Shown here in pieces: positions 8,369 to 17,950 of a stretch of DNA of 64,000 bases; position 1 is the first letter of the stretch, and each line of letters starts with the position of its first letter. The position numbers and the translations under genes are program-made. The notes under the pieces are model-generated. The model saw only the letters and a list, made by a program, of their open reading frames with translations, was not told the DNA's origin and ran no database searches. The stretch is taken from positions 62,001 through 126,000 of the forward strand of contig NZ_BONI01000015.1 in NCBI RefSeq assembly GCF_016862635.1, read 5' to 3'. This stretch comes from Catellatospora coxensis. GTDB lineage: Bacteria > Actinomycetota > Actinomycetes > Mycobacteriales > Micromonosporaceae.

Positions 8369-9016
8369 ATGCGCGTTCTTGTGATCGACAACTACGACTC
8401 GTTCGTCTACAACCTGGTGCAGTATCTCGGCCAGCTCGGCGTGGACTGCGAGGTGCGGCGCAACGACGAGATCAGCGTCGCCGACGTCGGGCGGGCCGGG
8501 GCGGCCGGGGTGCTGCTCTCCCCCGGTCCGGGCGCGCCCGAGTCGGCCGGCATCTGCCTCGACGTGATCGCCGAGTACGCCGGGAAGATCCCGCTGTTCG
8601 GGGTGTGCCTGGGCCACCAGGCGATCGGGCAGGCCTTCGGCGGCACGGTGACCCGCGCCCCGGAGCTGCTGCACGGCAAGACCTCGCAGGTCACGCACAC
8701 CGGTGCGGGTGTGCTGGCGGGTCTGCCGGACCCGTTCACGGCCACCCGGTACCACTCCCTGGCCGTGCTGGAGGAGACCCTGCCCGCCGAGATCGAGGTC
8801 ACCGGGCGTACCGAATCGGGCGTGGTGATGGCGATGCGCCACCGCACCCTGCCGATCGAGGGCGTGCAGTTCCACCCGGAGTCGGTGCTCACCCAGGGCG
8901 GTCACCTGATGCTCGCCAACTGGCTGGCCTCCTGCGGCCACCCGCAGGCCCTGGACCGCGCGCCCGAACTCGCCGAAGAGGTCGAGCAGCGCCGCCTGGC
9001 CGCCTTCCCCGCCTGA
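8369..9016 (+). CDS. pabA: Aminodeoxychorismate/anthranilate synthase component II (class I glutamine amidotransferase)
   Basis: 215 residues from the ATG at 8369, five bases after the preceding stop. It starts with the family pattern MRVLVIDNYDSFVYNLVQYL. The nucleophile Cys lies in FGVCLGHQAIGQAFGG and the His-Glu pair in GVQFHPESVL. The protein releases ammonia from glutamine for a chorismate-using partner, giving 4-amino-4-deoxychorismate (folate) or anthranilate (tryptophan). No component I gene is nearby. The location beside pknB is the conserved place of the pabA-like copy in actinobacteria, so folate is the likelier role, though such proteins can serve both enzymes. Confidence 0.9.
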   Translation: MRVLVIDNYDSFVYNLVQYLGQLGVDCEVRRNDEISVADVGRAGAAGVLLSPGPGAPESAGICLDVIAEYAGKIPLFGVCLGHQAIGQAFGGTVTRAPELLHGKTSQVTHTGAGVLAGLPDPFTATRYHSLAVLEETLPAEIEVTGRTESGVVMAMRHRTLPIEGVQFHPESVLTQGGHLMLANWLASCGHPQALDRAPELAEEVEQRRLAAFPA

Positions 9017-9031
9017 CCGGGTAGGGGCACG

Positions 9032-9076
9032 AAAAAGCCCAGGCAGTGCGTCCTTCGACGGCACTACCTGGGCTTC
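9032..9076. terminator. Bidirectional terminator between pabA and pknB
   Basis: Arms AAGCCCAGGCAGTGC (9035-9049) and 9061-9075 pair with one mismatch around an 11-base loop. An A-run precedes on the left, which becomes a U-tract for leftward transcripts. The genes on either side converge, so it can serve both. Confidence 0.8.
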
Positions 9077-9082
9077 AGCGGT

Positions 9083-10786
9083 TCACGGCGTGGGCGTCGG
9101 CGTCGGTGACGCCGGCGGCGGGGGCTCCGCCGCCCGGAACACCAGGATCGTGATGACCGAGTTGACCGCCTTGAGGGTGCCCGCCGGCGGGTCCTGGACC
9201 TCCACGGTGCCGACCTTCTCCGGGTCCTCGCTGGTGCTGCCCTGCTTCACGTTGTACCGGAAGCCGGCCTGCTCCAAGGCCGCGATCGCCTGCGCCTCGG
9301 TCTTACCGGTCACCGGGGGAACCGGCTTGCGGTTGCCCTTGGAGACCTTGAGTGTCACCTTCGAGCCCTCGGCGACCTTCTCACCCACCCCTGGGTTGGT
9401 GGACAGCACGGTGCCCTCGGGCTTCTCGCTGTCCTCGGCGACGACCTCGGGCACCAGGTTCAGCTCGCGCAGCGCGTTCTCCGCGAAGGCCTGCGTCGAG
9501 TTCTCCAGCGGCGGGATCGTCCGCAGCGGCTTGCCGCCGCAGATCTGGAACTTGACCTCGGACTTTTCCCGGACCTCGACACCCTTCGCCGGATCCTGCT
9601 TGGCGACGGTGTTCTCCTGGCAGTTCGACTCCAGGATCGGGTCACCGAGGGTCGGCTTGAAGCCCTTCGCGACCAGGGCATCCCTTGCCTGGGCCTCGGT
9701 CTTGCCGAACAGGTCCGGCACCGCGACGTCCTTGGGCTGGCTGGCCAGGATCAGGCCGGCCGTCAGCGCCACCACGGCCAGCACACCGAGCGCGGTCAGG
9801 GTCGCGATGACCCAGCCGGAGGCGCGGCGGCGGCGGGCGTCGCCGACCCGGGCCGGGGCGTTGCGGTTGGCGCCGGTCCGCGCCGGGGCGGTCATCGGGA
9901 TCGTCTGCTCCTCGCGGAGCACCGGCGTCGCCAGGACCGGGCGGCCCGCGGCGGCGCGCAGCAGGTCGGCGCGCATCTCGCCGGCCGACTGGTAGCGGTT
10001 GGCCGGGTTCTTCGACAGCGCCTTGAGCACGACCGCGTCGATGTCGGGGGTGACGTCCCGGTTCGACTCGCTCGGGGCCGGCGGCTCCTCCCGTACGTGC
10101 TGGTAGGCCACCGCCACCGGGGAGTCGCCGACGAACGGCGGGTGCCCGCAGAGCAGCTCGAACAGCACACAACCGGCGGCGTACACGTCGGAGCGGGCGT
10201 CCACGGCCTCACCGCGCGCCTGCTCCGGGGAGAGGTACTGGGCGGTGCCGATGACGGCGGAGGTCTGCGTCATGGTGGTCGCGCCGGACGCCAGCGCCCG
10301 CGCGATGCCGAAGTCCATGACCTTGACCTGGGCGTTCGGCGTGAACATGACGTTGCCGGGCTTGATGTCCCGGTGGATGATGCCGTGCCGGTGGCTGAAC
10401 TCCAGCGCGGCACAGATGTCCGCGGTGATCTCCATGGCGCGCCGGGGCATCAGCCTGCCCTCGGCGGCCAGCACCTCCTTGAGGGTGCGACCGGCCACGA
10501 ACTCCATGACGATGTAGGGCAGGACCTCGCCGGTGGGCGCGCGCTCCTCGCCGGTGTCGTAGACCGCGACGATCGCCGGGTGGTTCAGCGCCGCCGCGTT
10601 CTGCGCCTCACGGCGGAACCGCATCTGGAACGTAGCGTCCCGGGCCAGGTCCGTGCGCAGCATCTTGATCGCGACGTCGCGCCCGAGGCGCAGGTCGCGT
10701 CCCCGGTGCACCTCGGCCATGCCGCCGTAGCCGAGCAACTCGCCGACTTGATACCTGCCACCCAGCAGGCGGGCCTGCGCGTTCAT
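9083..10786 (-). CDS. pknB: Serine/threonine protein kinase PknB with PASTA repeats
   Basis: 567 residues. The kinase domain (about 12-280) has the Gly-rich loop GELLGYGGMAEVHRG, Lys41, HRDIKPGN at 138-145, DFG at 158-160, and a Thr-rich activation loop (TTMTQTS) where autophosphorylation is expected. A membrane helix spans about 324-348. Three PASTA repeats follow outside the cell (352-418, 420-484, 487-551), then a Pro/Thr tail. PASTA domains bind muropeptides or lipid II, and PknB regulates wall synthesis, division and FHA proteins. It is the last gene of the operon, with ATGA overlap to pknA. Three repeats instead of the four in M. tuberculosis is ordinary variation. Confidence 0.97.
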   Translation of the reverse strand: MNAQARLLGGRYQVGELLGYGGMAEVHRGRDLRLGRDVAIKMLRTDLARDATFQMRFRREAQNAAALNHPAIVAVYDTGEERAPTGEVLPYIVMEFVAGRTLKEVLAAEGRLMPRRAMEITADICAALEFSHRHGIIHRDIKPGNVMFTPNAQVKVMDFGIARALASGATTMTQTSAVIGTAQYLSPEQARGEAVDARSDVYAAGCVLFELLCGHPPFVGDSPVAVAYQHVREEPPAPSESNRDVTPDIDAVVLKALSKNPANRYQSAGEMRADLLRAAAGRPVLATPVLREEQTIPMTAPARTGANRNAPARVGDARRRRASGWVIATLTALGVLAVVALTAGLILASQPKDVAVPDLFGKTEAQARDALVAKGFKPTLGDPILESNCQENTVAKQDPAKGVEVREKSEVKFQICGGKPLRTIPPLENSTQAFAENALRELNLVPEVVAEDSEKPEGTVLSTNPGVGEKVAEGSKVTLKVSKGNRKPVPPVTGKTEAQAIAALEQAGFRYNVKQGSTSEDPEKVGTVEVQDPPAGTLKAVNSVITILVFRAAEPPPPASPTPTPTP

Positions 10787-12072
10787 CGCGTACGTGATCC
10801 TTCGGTCATTGGGTCCATGCTCACGTGGTCAGCCCCGTTCAGCCATCCGCCAGCCGAAAGTGTGACTTGTTCGGAATGTACGGCGCTGCCCCCGAGGGCA
10901 TTGCCCTTCTTCTTCTCGCTCTCCCGGACCAGGTAGCCGACGTAGCCGGCGCACGCGAGCACCGCCAGCATCCCGAGGACCACCAGGATCACGGTCAGGG
11001 CGGTCCGCCCGCCGCCGCCGGCGGATGTGGGAGCCTGCGGCCCGTACGGTACCCCGTGGACGGGGGTCAGCGGGGCAGGCGCAGCCGGGACGGGCGCAGA
11101 TCCTCGCTGGTAGCCCCCGTTGGGGCGAACCGGGCCGGGGGTCGCCGGGCTCAGCGGGCGCGACGGGCCGGGCGAGACCGGGGTGGCCGAGACCGGGCTC
11201 GGCGACACGGGCGACACCGGCTGCACCGGCAGGGTCGGTCCGCTCCCGTGGGTCAGCGCGCCCGCGGCCTGGCGGGCGGCGTTGGCGAACGACGCCGCCG
11301 TCGGCCACCGGTTGCCCGGCTCCTTGGACATGGCCCGCTCGACGATCTGGCGCACCACCGGCGGGATGTCGTTCGGCATCGCCTTGGGCGTGCCGGTGAC
11401 GTGCTTCATCGCGATCTCGAGCGGGGTGTCGCCGTCATAGGGCCGGTGCCCGGTGAGGCACTGGTAGGCCACCACACCCAGCGAGTAGACGTCCGAGGCC
11501 GCCGAGGCGCCGACCCCGGAGGCCTGCTCCGGTGCGAGGTAGGAGGCGGTGCCCATGACCGCGCCGGTGGCCGTCAGCTGGCTGGCCGCCGCCGACCGGG
11601 CGATGCCGAAGTCGGTCAGCACCAGGGTGCCGTTGGAGCGCACCAGCAGGTTGCCCGGCTTCACGTCGCGGTGCACGATGCCCTTGTCGTGGGCGGCCTG
11701 CAGCGCGTCGGCGGCCTGCGCGACCAGCAGCATGGTGCGGGCCGGGGTGAGCCGGCCGACCTTGTTGAGCGTGCGGGAGAGCGGGTCGCCCTCGATCAGC
11801 TCCATGATCAGGTATGCCAGGTGCTGGTCGTTGCCGAAGTCGTAGATGCGCACGACGCCCGGGTGGTTGATGCCGGCCATCGTCTTGGCCTCGGCGTGGA
11901 AGCGCTTGACGAAGCCCGGCTCCTCCAGCAGCGCCGAGAGCATGATCTTGATGGCGACGGTGCGGTCGAGCACGTCGTCGGTGCCCTTCCACACGTCGCC
12001 CATGCCGCCGGAGGCGATCCGCGATTCGATGCGGTAGCGGCCGTTCAGCACGGTGCCAGGGGAGACCATCAC
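10783..12072 (-). CDS. pknA: Serine/threonine protein kinase PknA
   Basis: 429 residues. The start is GTG (12070-12072), followed at once by an ATG; the GTG overlaps the pbpA stop. Kinase motifs are Lys42, HRDVKPGN (134-141) and DFG (154-156), with the activation segment SQLTATGAVMGTASYLAPEQ. A long Pro/Ser/Thr-rich juxtamembrane linker leads to one membrane helix at about 353-378 and a short outer tail of about 45 residues without PASTA repeats. PknA works with PknB to phosphorylate division and wall enzymes. Both lie in the same leftward operon with their phosphatase PstP and the FHA adaptors. Confidence 0.95.
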   Translation of the reverse strand: MMVSPGTVLNGRYRIESRIASGGMGDVWKGTDDVLDRTVAIKIMLSALLEEPGFVKRFHAEAKTMAGINHPGVVRIYDFGNDQHLAYLIMELIEGDPLSRTLNKVGRLTPARTMLLVAQAADALQAAHDKGIVHRDVKPGNLLVRSNGTLVLTDFGIARSAAASQLTATGAVMGTASYLAPEQASGVGASAASDVYSLGVVAYQCLTGHRPYDGDTPLEIAMKHVTGTPKAMPNDIPPVVRQIVERAMSKEPGNRWPTAASFANAARQAAGALTHGSGPTLPVQPVSPVSPSPVSATPVSPGPSRPLSPATPGPVRPNGGYQRGSAPVPAAPAPLTPVHGVPYGPQAPTSAGGGGRTALTVILVVLGMLAVLACAGYVGYLVRESEKKKGNALGGSAVHSEQVTLSAGGWLNGADHVSMDPMTEGSRTR

Positions 12073-13589
12073 TTGCCACCCTTGTCCTCGATCACGCCTT
12101 TCATGACCAGCCCGGCGATGCGAGCCGCCTCGCCGCTGCCACCCTTGCCGGCATCATCCAGGATGACTGCGACAGCGGCGACCGGTCGGCCGTCCTTCAT
12201 CGCGAACCCGATGAACCAGCCGTCGGAGCCCGCGTTGGCCTCCTCGTCGGCAGTGCCGGTGCCGGTCTTGCCACCGACCACGTACCCGCTGATCTGCGCC
12301 TTCTTGCCGGTGCCGTTCTCGACGACGCTGACCATCATCTCGCGCAGCTGCGCGGCCTCACTCGCCGTGCAGCTGCGGCGCAGCTCCTTCGGGGCCGCGG
12401 AGTAGAGCCCGGTGGTCAGGTCCGGCCCGACCAGCCGCTCGACGAGGTAGGGCCGCATCTGCGAGCAGTCGTTGGCGATCGCCGCGGCGACCATCGCGTT
12501 CTGCAGCGGGGTCACCCGCACCTCGTTGAGGCCGATCGACGAGATCGCGATGTTCGGCTTGTCGTCGCCGCCCGAGCTGGTGGTCAGCGGGCCGAGCACG
12601 CTCTCCTCGACCCGCAGGCCGCGGTCGGTCGCGGACAGGTTGCCCACCCGCAGGCTGTTGTCGTAGAAGCCGAAGGCCCGCGCGGTGTCGTTGAGCCGCT
12701 GCGAGCCCAGCTCCACGCCGAGGCGGGCGAACGCCGTGTTGCAGGAGACGGTCAGCGCCTCCTTCAGCGTCATCTGCTCCTGGGGGCAGGTCGACGACGT
12801 CGCGTTCTTGATGACGTGTGTGGTGCCCGGCGCCTGGTAGCCGGGACCGGCCTGCAGCGGCGTGTCCGGGTTCCGGTTGGCGGACAGCGCCGCGGCCGAG
12901 ACCAGCACCTTGAACGTCGACGCCGGCGGGTAGGTCTCCTGCAGGGCGCGGTTCAGCAGCGGGTTGCCGGCCTGGCCTTCCAGCCGCTTGTACGCTTCGG
13001 CCGCCTTGCTGTCGTGGGCGACCAGCGGGTTCGGGTCGAAGCTCGGGAAGGACGCCATGGCGAGGATCGCGCCGGTGTTCGGGTCCAGCGCCACCACCGC
13101 GCCCGACTTCGCGCCGAGCTTGTTCTTGGCCAGCTGCTCGTACGCGGTGTCCTGCGCGGTCTTCGACAGGGTCAGCGTCACGTTGCCGCCGGCGGTGTGC
13201 GAGCCGGTGAAGATGTCGCGCAGCCGGTCGGCGAAGAGCTTGTCCGACGTGCCGGACAGGAAGTCGTTCTCCAGCTGCTCCACGCCGGTCGCCGTGCCGT
13301 TGACCGGCTTGTAGCCGATCACGTGCGCGTACGCCGCGCCGCCGGGGTAGCTGCGCAGGTAGTTGAGATTGCCGTTGGTGGCGGTGGAGAGCGCGATCGG
13401 CTTGCTGCCGGGATTGCTCACCATGATGTACCCGCGCTGGCGGTCGTACTCGTCGATCTGCACGCGGCCGTTGTAGGGGCTGGTCCGGTAGTCGTTGCCC
13501 TTGTACGCCTGGACCCAGTTCAGGTTGGCGAAGAGCAGGCCGAACAGCACCATCACGACCACACCGACGCGTCGCAGAGGGGCGTTCAC
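12069..13589 (-). CDS. pbpA: Penicillin-binding protein PbpA (class B transpeptidase)
   Basis: 506 residues from a GTG that overlaps the rodA stop (GTGA). It has an N-terminal membrane anchor (about 8-25) and a class B PBP dimerisation region. The transpeptidase domain has all three motifs: STFK (224-227), SCN (282-284) and KTG (441-443). PbpA cross-links peptidoglycan and partners the SEDS glycosyltransferase encoded just upstream. The order rodA-pbpA-pknA-pknB is the standard actinobacterial one, and PknB is known to phosphorylate PbpA in mycobacteria. Confidence 0.96.
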   Translation of the reverse strand: MNAPLRRVGVVVMVLFGLLFANLNWVQAYKGNDYRTSPYNGRVQIDEYDRQRGYIMVSNPGSKPIALSTATNGNLNYLRSYPGGAAYAHVIGYKPVNGTATGVEQLENDFLSGTSDKLFADRLRDIFTGSHTAGGNVTLTLSKTAQDTAYEQLAKNKLGAKSGAVVALDPNTGAILAMASFPSFDPNPLVAHDSKAAEAYKRLEGQAGNPLLNRALQETYPPASTFKVLVSAAALSANRNPDTPLQAGPGYQAPGTTHVIKNATSSTCPQEQMTLKEALTVSCNTAFARLGVELGSQRLNDTARAFGFYDNSLRVGNLSATDRGLRVEESVLGPLTTSSGGDDKPNIAISSIGLNEVRVTPLQNAMVAAAIANDCSQMRPYLVERLVGPDLTTGLYSAAPKELRRSCTASEAAQLREMMVSVVENGTGKKAQISGYVVGGKTGTGTADEEANAGSDGWFIGFAMKDGRPVAAVAVILDDAGKGGSGEAARIAGLVMKGVIEDKGGK

Positions 13590-15046
13590 CGGCGTACACC
13601 TCCCGTCGATGCGGGCGTGCGCGCCGCGTCTGAGATCCGCAGCAGCAGTGCCACCAGCAGCCAGTTGGCCACCAGCGACGAGCCGCCCGCGGACAGGAAC
13701 GGCGTGGTCTGACCCGTCAGCGGGATCAGCTTGCTCACCCCACCGATGATCACGAACACCTGCAGCGCCAGCGTGAACGCCAGGCCGCCGGCCAGCAGCT
13801 TGCCGAACGAGTCCCGGACGGCCAGCGCGGCGCGCAGCCCGCGGGAGACCACGAGCAGGTACAGCGCCAGCATCGCGGTGAGGCCGAACAGGCCGACCTC
13901 CTCGCCCATGCCGGCGAAGATGAAGTCGTTGCGCACCTCGGGGACCAGCAGCGGGTTGCCCGCGCCGGGGCCGGTGCCGAACATGCCGCCGGTGCCCAGG
14001 CCGAGCATGGACTGGACGAGCTGGTAGCCGCGGTCGTACGGCTCGGCGAACGGGTCCAGCCAGATCTCGACCCGCTGGCCGAAGTTGGTGAACGGACCGC
14101 CCACCGCGCCGGCCAGCACGTACGCCAGCACCGCGCCGCCGAAGAACAGCACCAGACCGATGATCAGCCAGCTGACCCGCTCGGTGGCGACGTAGAGCGT
14201 CACCACGAACATGCCGAAGTACAGCAGCGAGGTGCCGAGGTCCTTCTCGAAGACGAGGACCAGGAGGCTCAGCGCCCAGACCACGATGACCGGGCCCAGG
14301 TCGCGCCCGCGCGGGAAGTCGATGCCGAGGAAGCGGCGGCTGGCCAGGGCCAGCACCTCACGCTTGCGGACCAGGTAGTACGCGAAGAAGGCCAGCAGCA
14401 TCAGCTTCGCGAACTCACCCGGCTGGATGGCGAAGAAGCTGCCGAACCGGATCCACAGCTTCGCGCCGTTGACCTCGGAGACGCTGCCGGGCAGCACCGC
14501 GGGCAGCAGCACCAGGACGATACCGGCCAGGCCGAGCGTCCAGGCGTACTTGGAGACCTCGCGGTGGTCGCGGACGAACCACAGCAGCGCCATCGCGCCG
14601 GTCACCGCGATCAGGGTCCAGAGCAGCTGCTTACCGCCGTCACCCGCGAAGATCGCAAGTTCGGGCCGGTCGTCGATCTTCGCGCGGCCCAGGTCGAGCC
14701 GGCGCAGGAAGGCCACGCCGAGCCCGTTGAGCAGGGCCACGGTCGGCACCAGCACCGGGTCGGCGAACGGCGCGCGCAGCCGGATGACCACGTGCAGCGC
14801 CAGGAACACGGCGGTGAGCACACCGGCCGGGTACCAGAAGTCCATCGTGACCGTGTCGAGCATGTTCGCCTCGACCGCCGCCAGGTAACCGGCGACCATG
14901 GCCATGGCCAGCAGGAGCAGCCACAGTTCGGTGCGGCGCACCCGGCGGGCCGCCGGATCCATGTGCAGCAGCGACGGCTTCGCCGCCACGGGCGTCTCGG
15001 GGACGGCCGCGGCTGCTGCGGGAGGGGCGGTATGGGGGGTGGTCAC
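13586..15046 (-). CDS. rodA: SEDS peptidoglycan glycosyltransferase (RodA/FtsW family)
   Basis: 486 residues from GTG (15044-15046) preceded by GAGGA. At least ten to twelve hydrophobic helices cover most of the protein. SEDS signature regions are present: GAKLWIRFGSFFAIQPGEFAK in mid-protein, FEKDLGTSLLYFGMF, and near the C-terminus FIFAGMGEEVGLFG and GVSKLIPLTGQTTPFLSAGG. SEDS proteins polymerise lipid II in the membrane with a class B PBP partner. Location next to pbpA indicates the elongation or PbpA-paired member rather than FtsW of the dcw cluster. Confidence 0.95.
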   Translation of the reverse strand: MTTPHTAPPAAAAAVPETPVAAKPSLLHMDPAARRVRRTELWLLLLAMAMVAGYLAAVEANMLDTVTMDFWYPAGVLTAVFLALHVVIRLRAPFADPVLVPTVALLNGLGVAFLRRLDLGRAKIDDRPELAIFAGDGGKQLLWTLIAVTGAMALLWFVRDHREVSKYAWTLGLAGIVLVLLPAVLPGSVSEVNGAKLWIRFGSFFAIQPGEFAKLMLLAFFAYYLVRKREVLALASRRFLGIDFPRGRDLGPVIVVWALSLLVLVFEKDLGTSLLYFGMFVVTLYVATERVSWLIIGLVLFFGGAVLAYVLAGAVGGPFTNFGQRVEIWLDPFAEPYDRGYQLVQSMLGLGTGGMFGTGPGAGNPLLVPEVRNDFIFAGMGEEVGLFGLTAMLALYLLVVSRGLRAALAVRDSFGKLLAGGLAFTLALQVFVIIGGVSKLIPLTGQTTPFLSAGGSSLVANWLLVALLLRISDAARTPASTGGVRR

Positions 15047-15059
15047 GACGTCCTCATGC

Positions 15060-16430
15060 TCAATTCGGCCGGCAGGGCACCGGGCTCGGCACCACCGGCT
15101 CGCTGGGCGGGCTGCTCGCGTCGACGGCCGGCAGCGGGGTGGCCGTCGGCGTGACCCCGGGCGACGGCGTCGCCGACGGGGAGGGGCTGGCCGAGGTCGG
15201 GCAGCTGGGCAGGATGTTCATGTTCGCCGGGTCGTCACGGATCAGGTTCTCCAGCCGGGAGACCGCGTCGGCCTCGTTGTCGGCCTGGATGCCCTTGCGC
15301 ACCTGCTCCTGCGCGACGGTGGTCAGGTCGTCGAGGGTGACCTCGCTGACCTGCTCCGGCTGGGACAGGTCGAAGCCCGCGATCTGGCCCGGCACGCCGC
15401 GGAATATCGCGACCTGCCCGGCCTCGGTCGCGCCGATGTAGTAGCGCGACTGCGAGTAGTCCCAGGCGAACCAGACGCCCGCGCCGAGCACCACGAGCAG
15501 GCCCAGCACGAGCAGCCCGGCGCGCACCGGGTGCCGGCCGCGCCGCGCCGCGGGTTCCGCGGGCGGTGCGGGCGGCTCGGCGGCGGCCGGGCGCGGCGTG
15601 GCGGTCAGCGCCGAGGCGCGGGCTGCCGGGGTGGACTCGACCTGGGCCTCGCTGGTGTTGCCGCGATCGCGGGCGGCCGCGCCGCCGACCACGGGCGCCT
15701 GCTCGACGATGTCCTCGTCGGTGGCGTCCGCGATGATCACGGTGATGTTGTCGGGCCCGCCGCCGCGCAGCGCGAGCGCGATGAGGCGCTCCACGCAGGC
15801 GGTCGGGTCGACGTACTCGCGCATGGTCTGCCCGATGGTCTCCGCGCTGACCACGCCCGACAGGCCGTCGGAGCAGATCAGGTAGCGGTCGCCGGGGTGC
15901 ACCGGCCGGACGGTGTAGTCCGGTTCGATGTCGCGCCCGTCCATCGCGCGGGTGAGCAGCGAGCGCTGAGGGTGGCTGCTGGCCTCCTCCGCACTGATGC
16001 GACCCTCGTCCACCAGCATCTGGACGTACGTGTCGTCCTTGGTGATCTGGTTGAACTCGCCGTCGCGCAGGAGGTATGCCCGCGAGTCGCCGATGTGGGC
16101 CATGCCCAGTTTGGAGCCGGTGAAGAGCATCGCGGTCAGGGTGGTGCCCATACCCTCCAGGTGGGGGTTGGCGTCCACGGTGTCGCGAAGCTGCTGGTTG
16201 GCGAGGTTGACGGCCGACCGGAGGGCGTCGACGATCGCGTCGCCGGGGACGTCCTCGTCGAGCGGTGCCATGGCGCCGATGACGATGTTGCTGGCGACGT
16301 CACCGGCGGCCATGCCGCCCATGCCGTCGGCGACGGCGAGCAGCCGCGGCCCGGCGTAGACGGAGTCCTGGTTTCCGTCACGGATGAGGCCGCGGTCACT
16401 GCGGGCCGCGTAGCGCAGGATGATTGTCAT
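15060..16430 (-). CDS. pstP: PP2C-family Ser/Thr protein phosphatase PstP
   Basis: 456 residues from the ATG at 16428-16430, which overlaps the fhaB stop (ATGA). The PP2C domain covers about 1-235 with the metal-binding motifs RDGNQDSVYAG, DGMGGMAAGDVAS, ICSDGLSGVV and GGPDNITVIIAD. A Pro/Ala linker leads to one membrane helix (about 303-324) and an outer domain of roughly 130 residues ending in Pro/Ser/Thr repeats. PstP dephosphorylates PknA, PknB and their substrates, closing the kinase loop of this operon. Confidence 0.95.
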   Translation of the reverse strand: MTIILRYAARSDRGLIRDGNQDSVYAGPRLLAVADGMGGMAAGDVASNIVIGAMAPLDEDVPGDAIVDALRSAVNLANQQLRDTVDANPHLEGMGTTLTAMLFTGSKLGMAHIGDSRAYLLRDGEFNQITKDDTYVQMLVDEGRISAEEASSHPQRSLLTRAMDGRDIEPDYTVRPVHPGDRYLICSDGLSGVVSAETIGQTMREYVDPTACVERLIALALRGGGPDNITVIIADATDEDIVEQAPVVGGAAARDRGNTSEAQVESTPAARASALTATPRPAAAEPPAPPAEPAARRGRHPVRAGLLVLGLLVVLGAGVWFAWDYSQSRYYIGATEAGQVAIFRGVPGQIAGFDLSQPEQVSEVTLDDLTTVAQEQVRKGIQADNEADAVSRLENLIRDDPANMNILPSCPTSASPSPSATPSPGVTPTATPLPAVDASSPPSEPVVPSPVPCRPN

Positions 16431-16918
16431 GGCCGTAATTCGAGGGACGTGCGGCCGATGCGAATCGGCACGCCGAGGGGTACGGGAGTAGGTCCGCTCA
16501 CCTTGCTGCGGTCCAGATACGTGCCATTGGTCGAGCCGAGGTCTTCCACCATCCACTGCCCGTCCCGGGGGACCAGGCGGGCGTGGCGGGCGGAGGCGTA
16601 GTCATCGGTGATGACGAGCGTGGAGTCCTCCGCCCGGCCGATGGTGATCGGCGCCTCGCCCAGCGTGATCTTGGTGCCGGCGAGCGAACCCGCCGTGACC
16701 ACCAAGGTGTGCGCGGCCCGGCCCTTCTTGACCTTGGCCGGGCGCGCGCTGCCCGCCGCCTGCGCGGCCCCCGCGACTCCGCGGGGCGCGGCGACCAGCC
16801 GACTCGTGCGCGAGCCGGCGAACAGATCCCGTCGGATGACCCCGACCACGGTGAACACGAAGATCCACAGCAGCACGAGGAAGCCGAACCGGGCGGCGGT
16901 GAGAACGATTTCGGGCAA
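16427..16918 (-). CDS. fhaB: FHA domain protein FhaB (FipA-like)
   Basis: 163 residues. One membrane helix (about 8-27) is followed by the typical VGVIRRDLF motif, a basic linker and a C-terminal FHA domain (about 75-160). The phosphothreonine-binding loops GRAEDSTLVI, SARHARLV and DLGSTNGTYLD are intact. FhaB binds phosphorylated partners of PknA/PknB; the mycobacterial homologue FipA links FtsZ and FtsQ. The start is a TTG (16916-16918) without an obvious ribosome-binding site, six bases after the fhaA stop, so it is probably coupled to fhaA translation. Confidence 0.92.
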   Translation of the reverse strand: MPEIVLTAARFGFLVLLWIFVFTVVGVIRRDLFAGSRTSRLVAAPRGVAGAAQAAGSARPAKVKKGRAAHTLVVTAGSLAGTKITLGEAPITIGRAEDSTLVITDDYASARHARLVPRDGQWMVEDLGSTNGTYLDRSKVSGPTPVPLGVPIRIGRTSLELRP

Positions 16919-16924
16919 GGCCGA

Positions 16925-17671
16925 TCAGCCGTCCACGCGGAACGTCAGGGTCGTGGTGCCGATCTGGATCATGTCGCCCGGGTTCAGGGCGACCGCGGAG
17001 ACCCGCTGGCCGTTGACCATCGTCCCGTTGGTCGATCCGAGATCGGTCAGCACCACCTGGGAGCCGTCGAAGTCCAGCCGGGCGTGCCGCCGCGAGATGC
17101 CGACGTCGGGCAGGCGCAGGTTGGCCTGGTCCCCACGACCGATCGTGGTCGAGCCGATGGCCAGCGGGAACGTCCGCCCGTCACCGGAGACGAGGCGCAC
17201 GTTGCGCGCGCCGCCGCCACCGGGCGGCGGGCCCGCCTGCTGGCCGCCGTACGGCGGGTACTGCGGGGGGGCCTCGTAGCTCGCCTGCGGCGCCTGGTCG
17301 GCCGTGTAGACCTCGGCGGACACCCGGAACATGCCGGTGTCCAGCCCGTCTCCACGCTCGATCTCGACGATCACGTCGCCGTACACCGTCCAGGCCTGCT
17401 CGCCGATGAACTCGGCCTGCGACTGCGCCAGCTCCTGGGCCAGCGCGGCCGCGTACGGCGCGAGCCGGCTGTGGTCGTAGGGCGAGAGATCGATCACATA
17501 GCGGTTCGGCACGAGCGTGCGCCCACCAACCAGGATCGCCTTGTGAGCTTCTGCCTCACGCTGCATGGCATTCAGGATCTCCACAGGGTGGACGACCCCC
17601 TTGAATACCTTCGCGAAGGCGCCCTCAACCAGGCCTTCCAGGCGTTTCTCGAAGCGTTGCAACACGCTCAC
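16925..17671 (-). CDS. fhaA: FHA domain protein FhaA (DUF3662-FHA)
   Basis: 248 residues from GTG (17669-17671) with a strong GAGGAGGA site. Residues 1-120 are the DUF3662 domain (VLQRFEKRLEGLVEGAFAKVF at its start). A Gln/Pro/Gly linker follows, then an FHA domain at about 165-248 with GRGDQANLRLPD, SRRHARL and DLGSTNGTMVN. FhaA binds the phosphorylated pseudokinase MviN/MurJ in mycobacteria and so limits wall precursor export at poles and septa. It is the first gene of the operon; the region 17672-17950 upstream must hold the promoter, which I cannot place with confidence. Confidence 0.94.
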   Translation of the reverse strand: MSVLQRFEKRLEGLVEGAFAKVFKGVVHPVEILNAMQREAEAHKAILVGGRTLVPNRYVIDLSPYDHSRLAPYAAALAQELAQSQAEFIGEQAWTVYGDVIVEIERGDGLDTGMFRVSAEVYTADQAPQASYEAPPQYPPYGGQQAGPPPGGGGARNVRLVSGDGRTFPLAIGSTTIGRGDQANLRLPDVGISRRHARLDFDGSQVVLTDLGSTNGTMVNGQRVSAVALNPGDMIQIGTTTLTFRVDG

Positions 17672-17950
17672 CGGTCCTCCTCGGGTTCCGAGGACATGAT
17701 GTTATCTGCCCTCCACTCCCGCGTCTTCGCCCAATACGTCCGCCGTTGCCGACGCCACGCCAGCATGACGACCATCCTTGCCTCCGATTTCACCCTTGGC
17801 CAGGTGGTCGTGTTAGTGTTCTCCCCGCAACGCCCGCCGGGTTAACCGGTTGGCGAGGCGGAGCAGGCATAGCGTAAGCTGTGCCAGCACGCAACGGGAG
17901 GTGACTCCCGGGCGAGCCGCCGGGACTGCTAAAGTTCCTGCACACGCCGC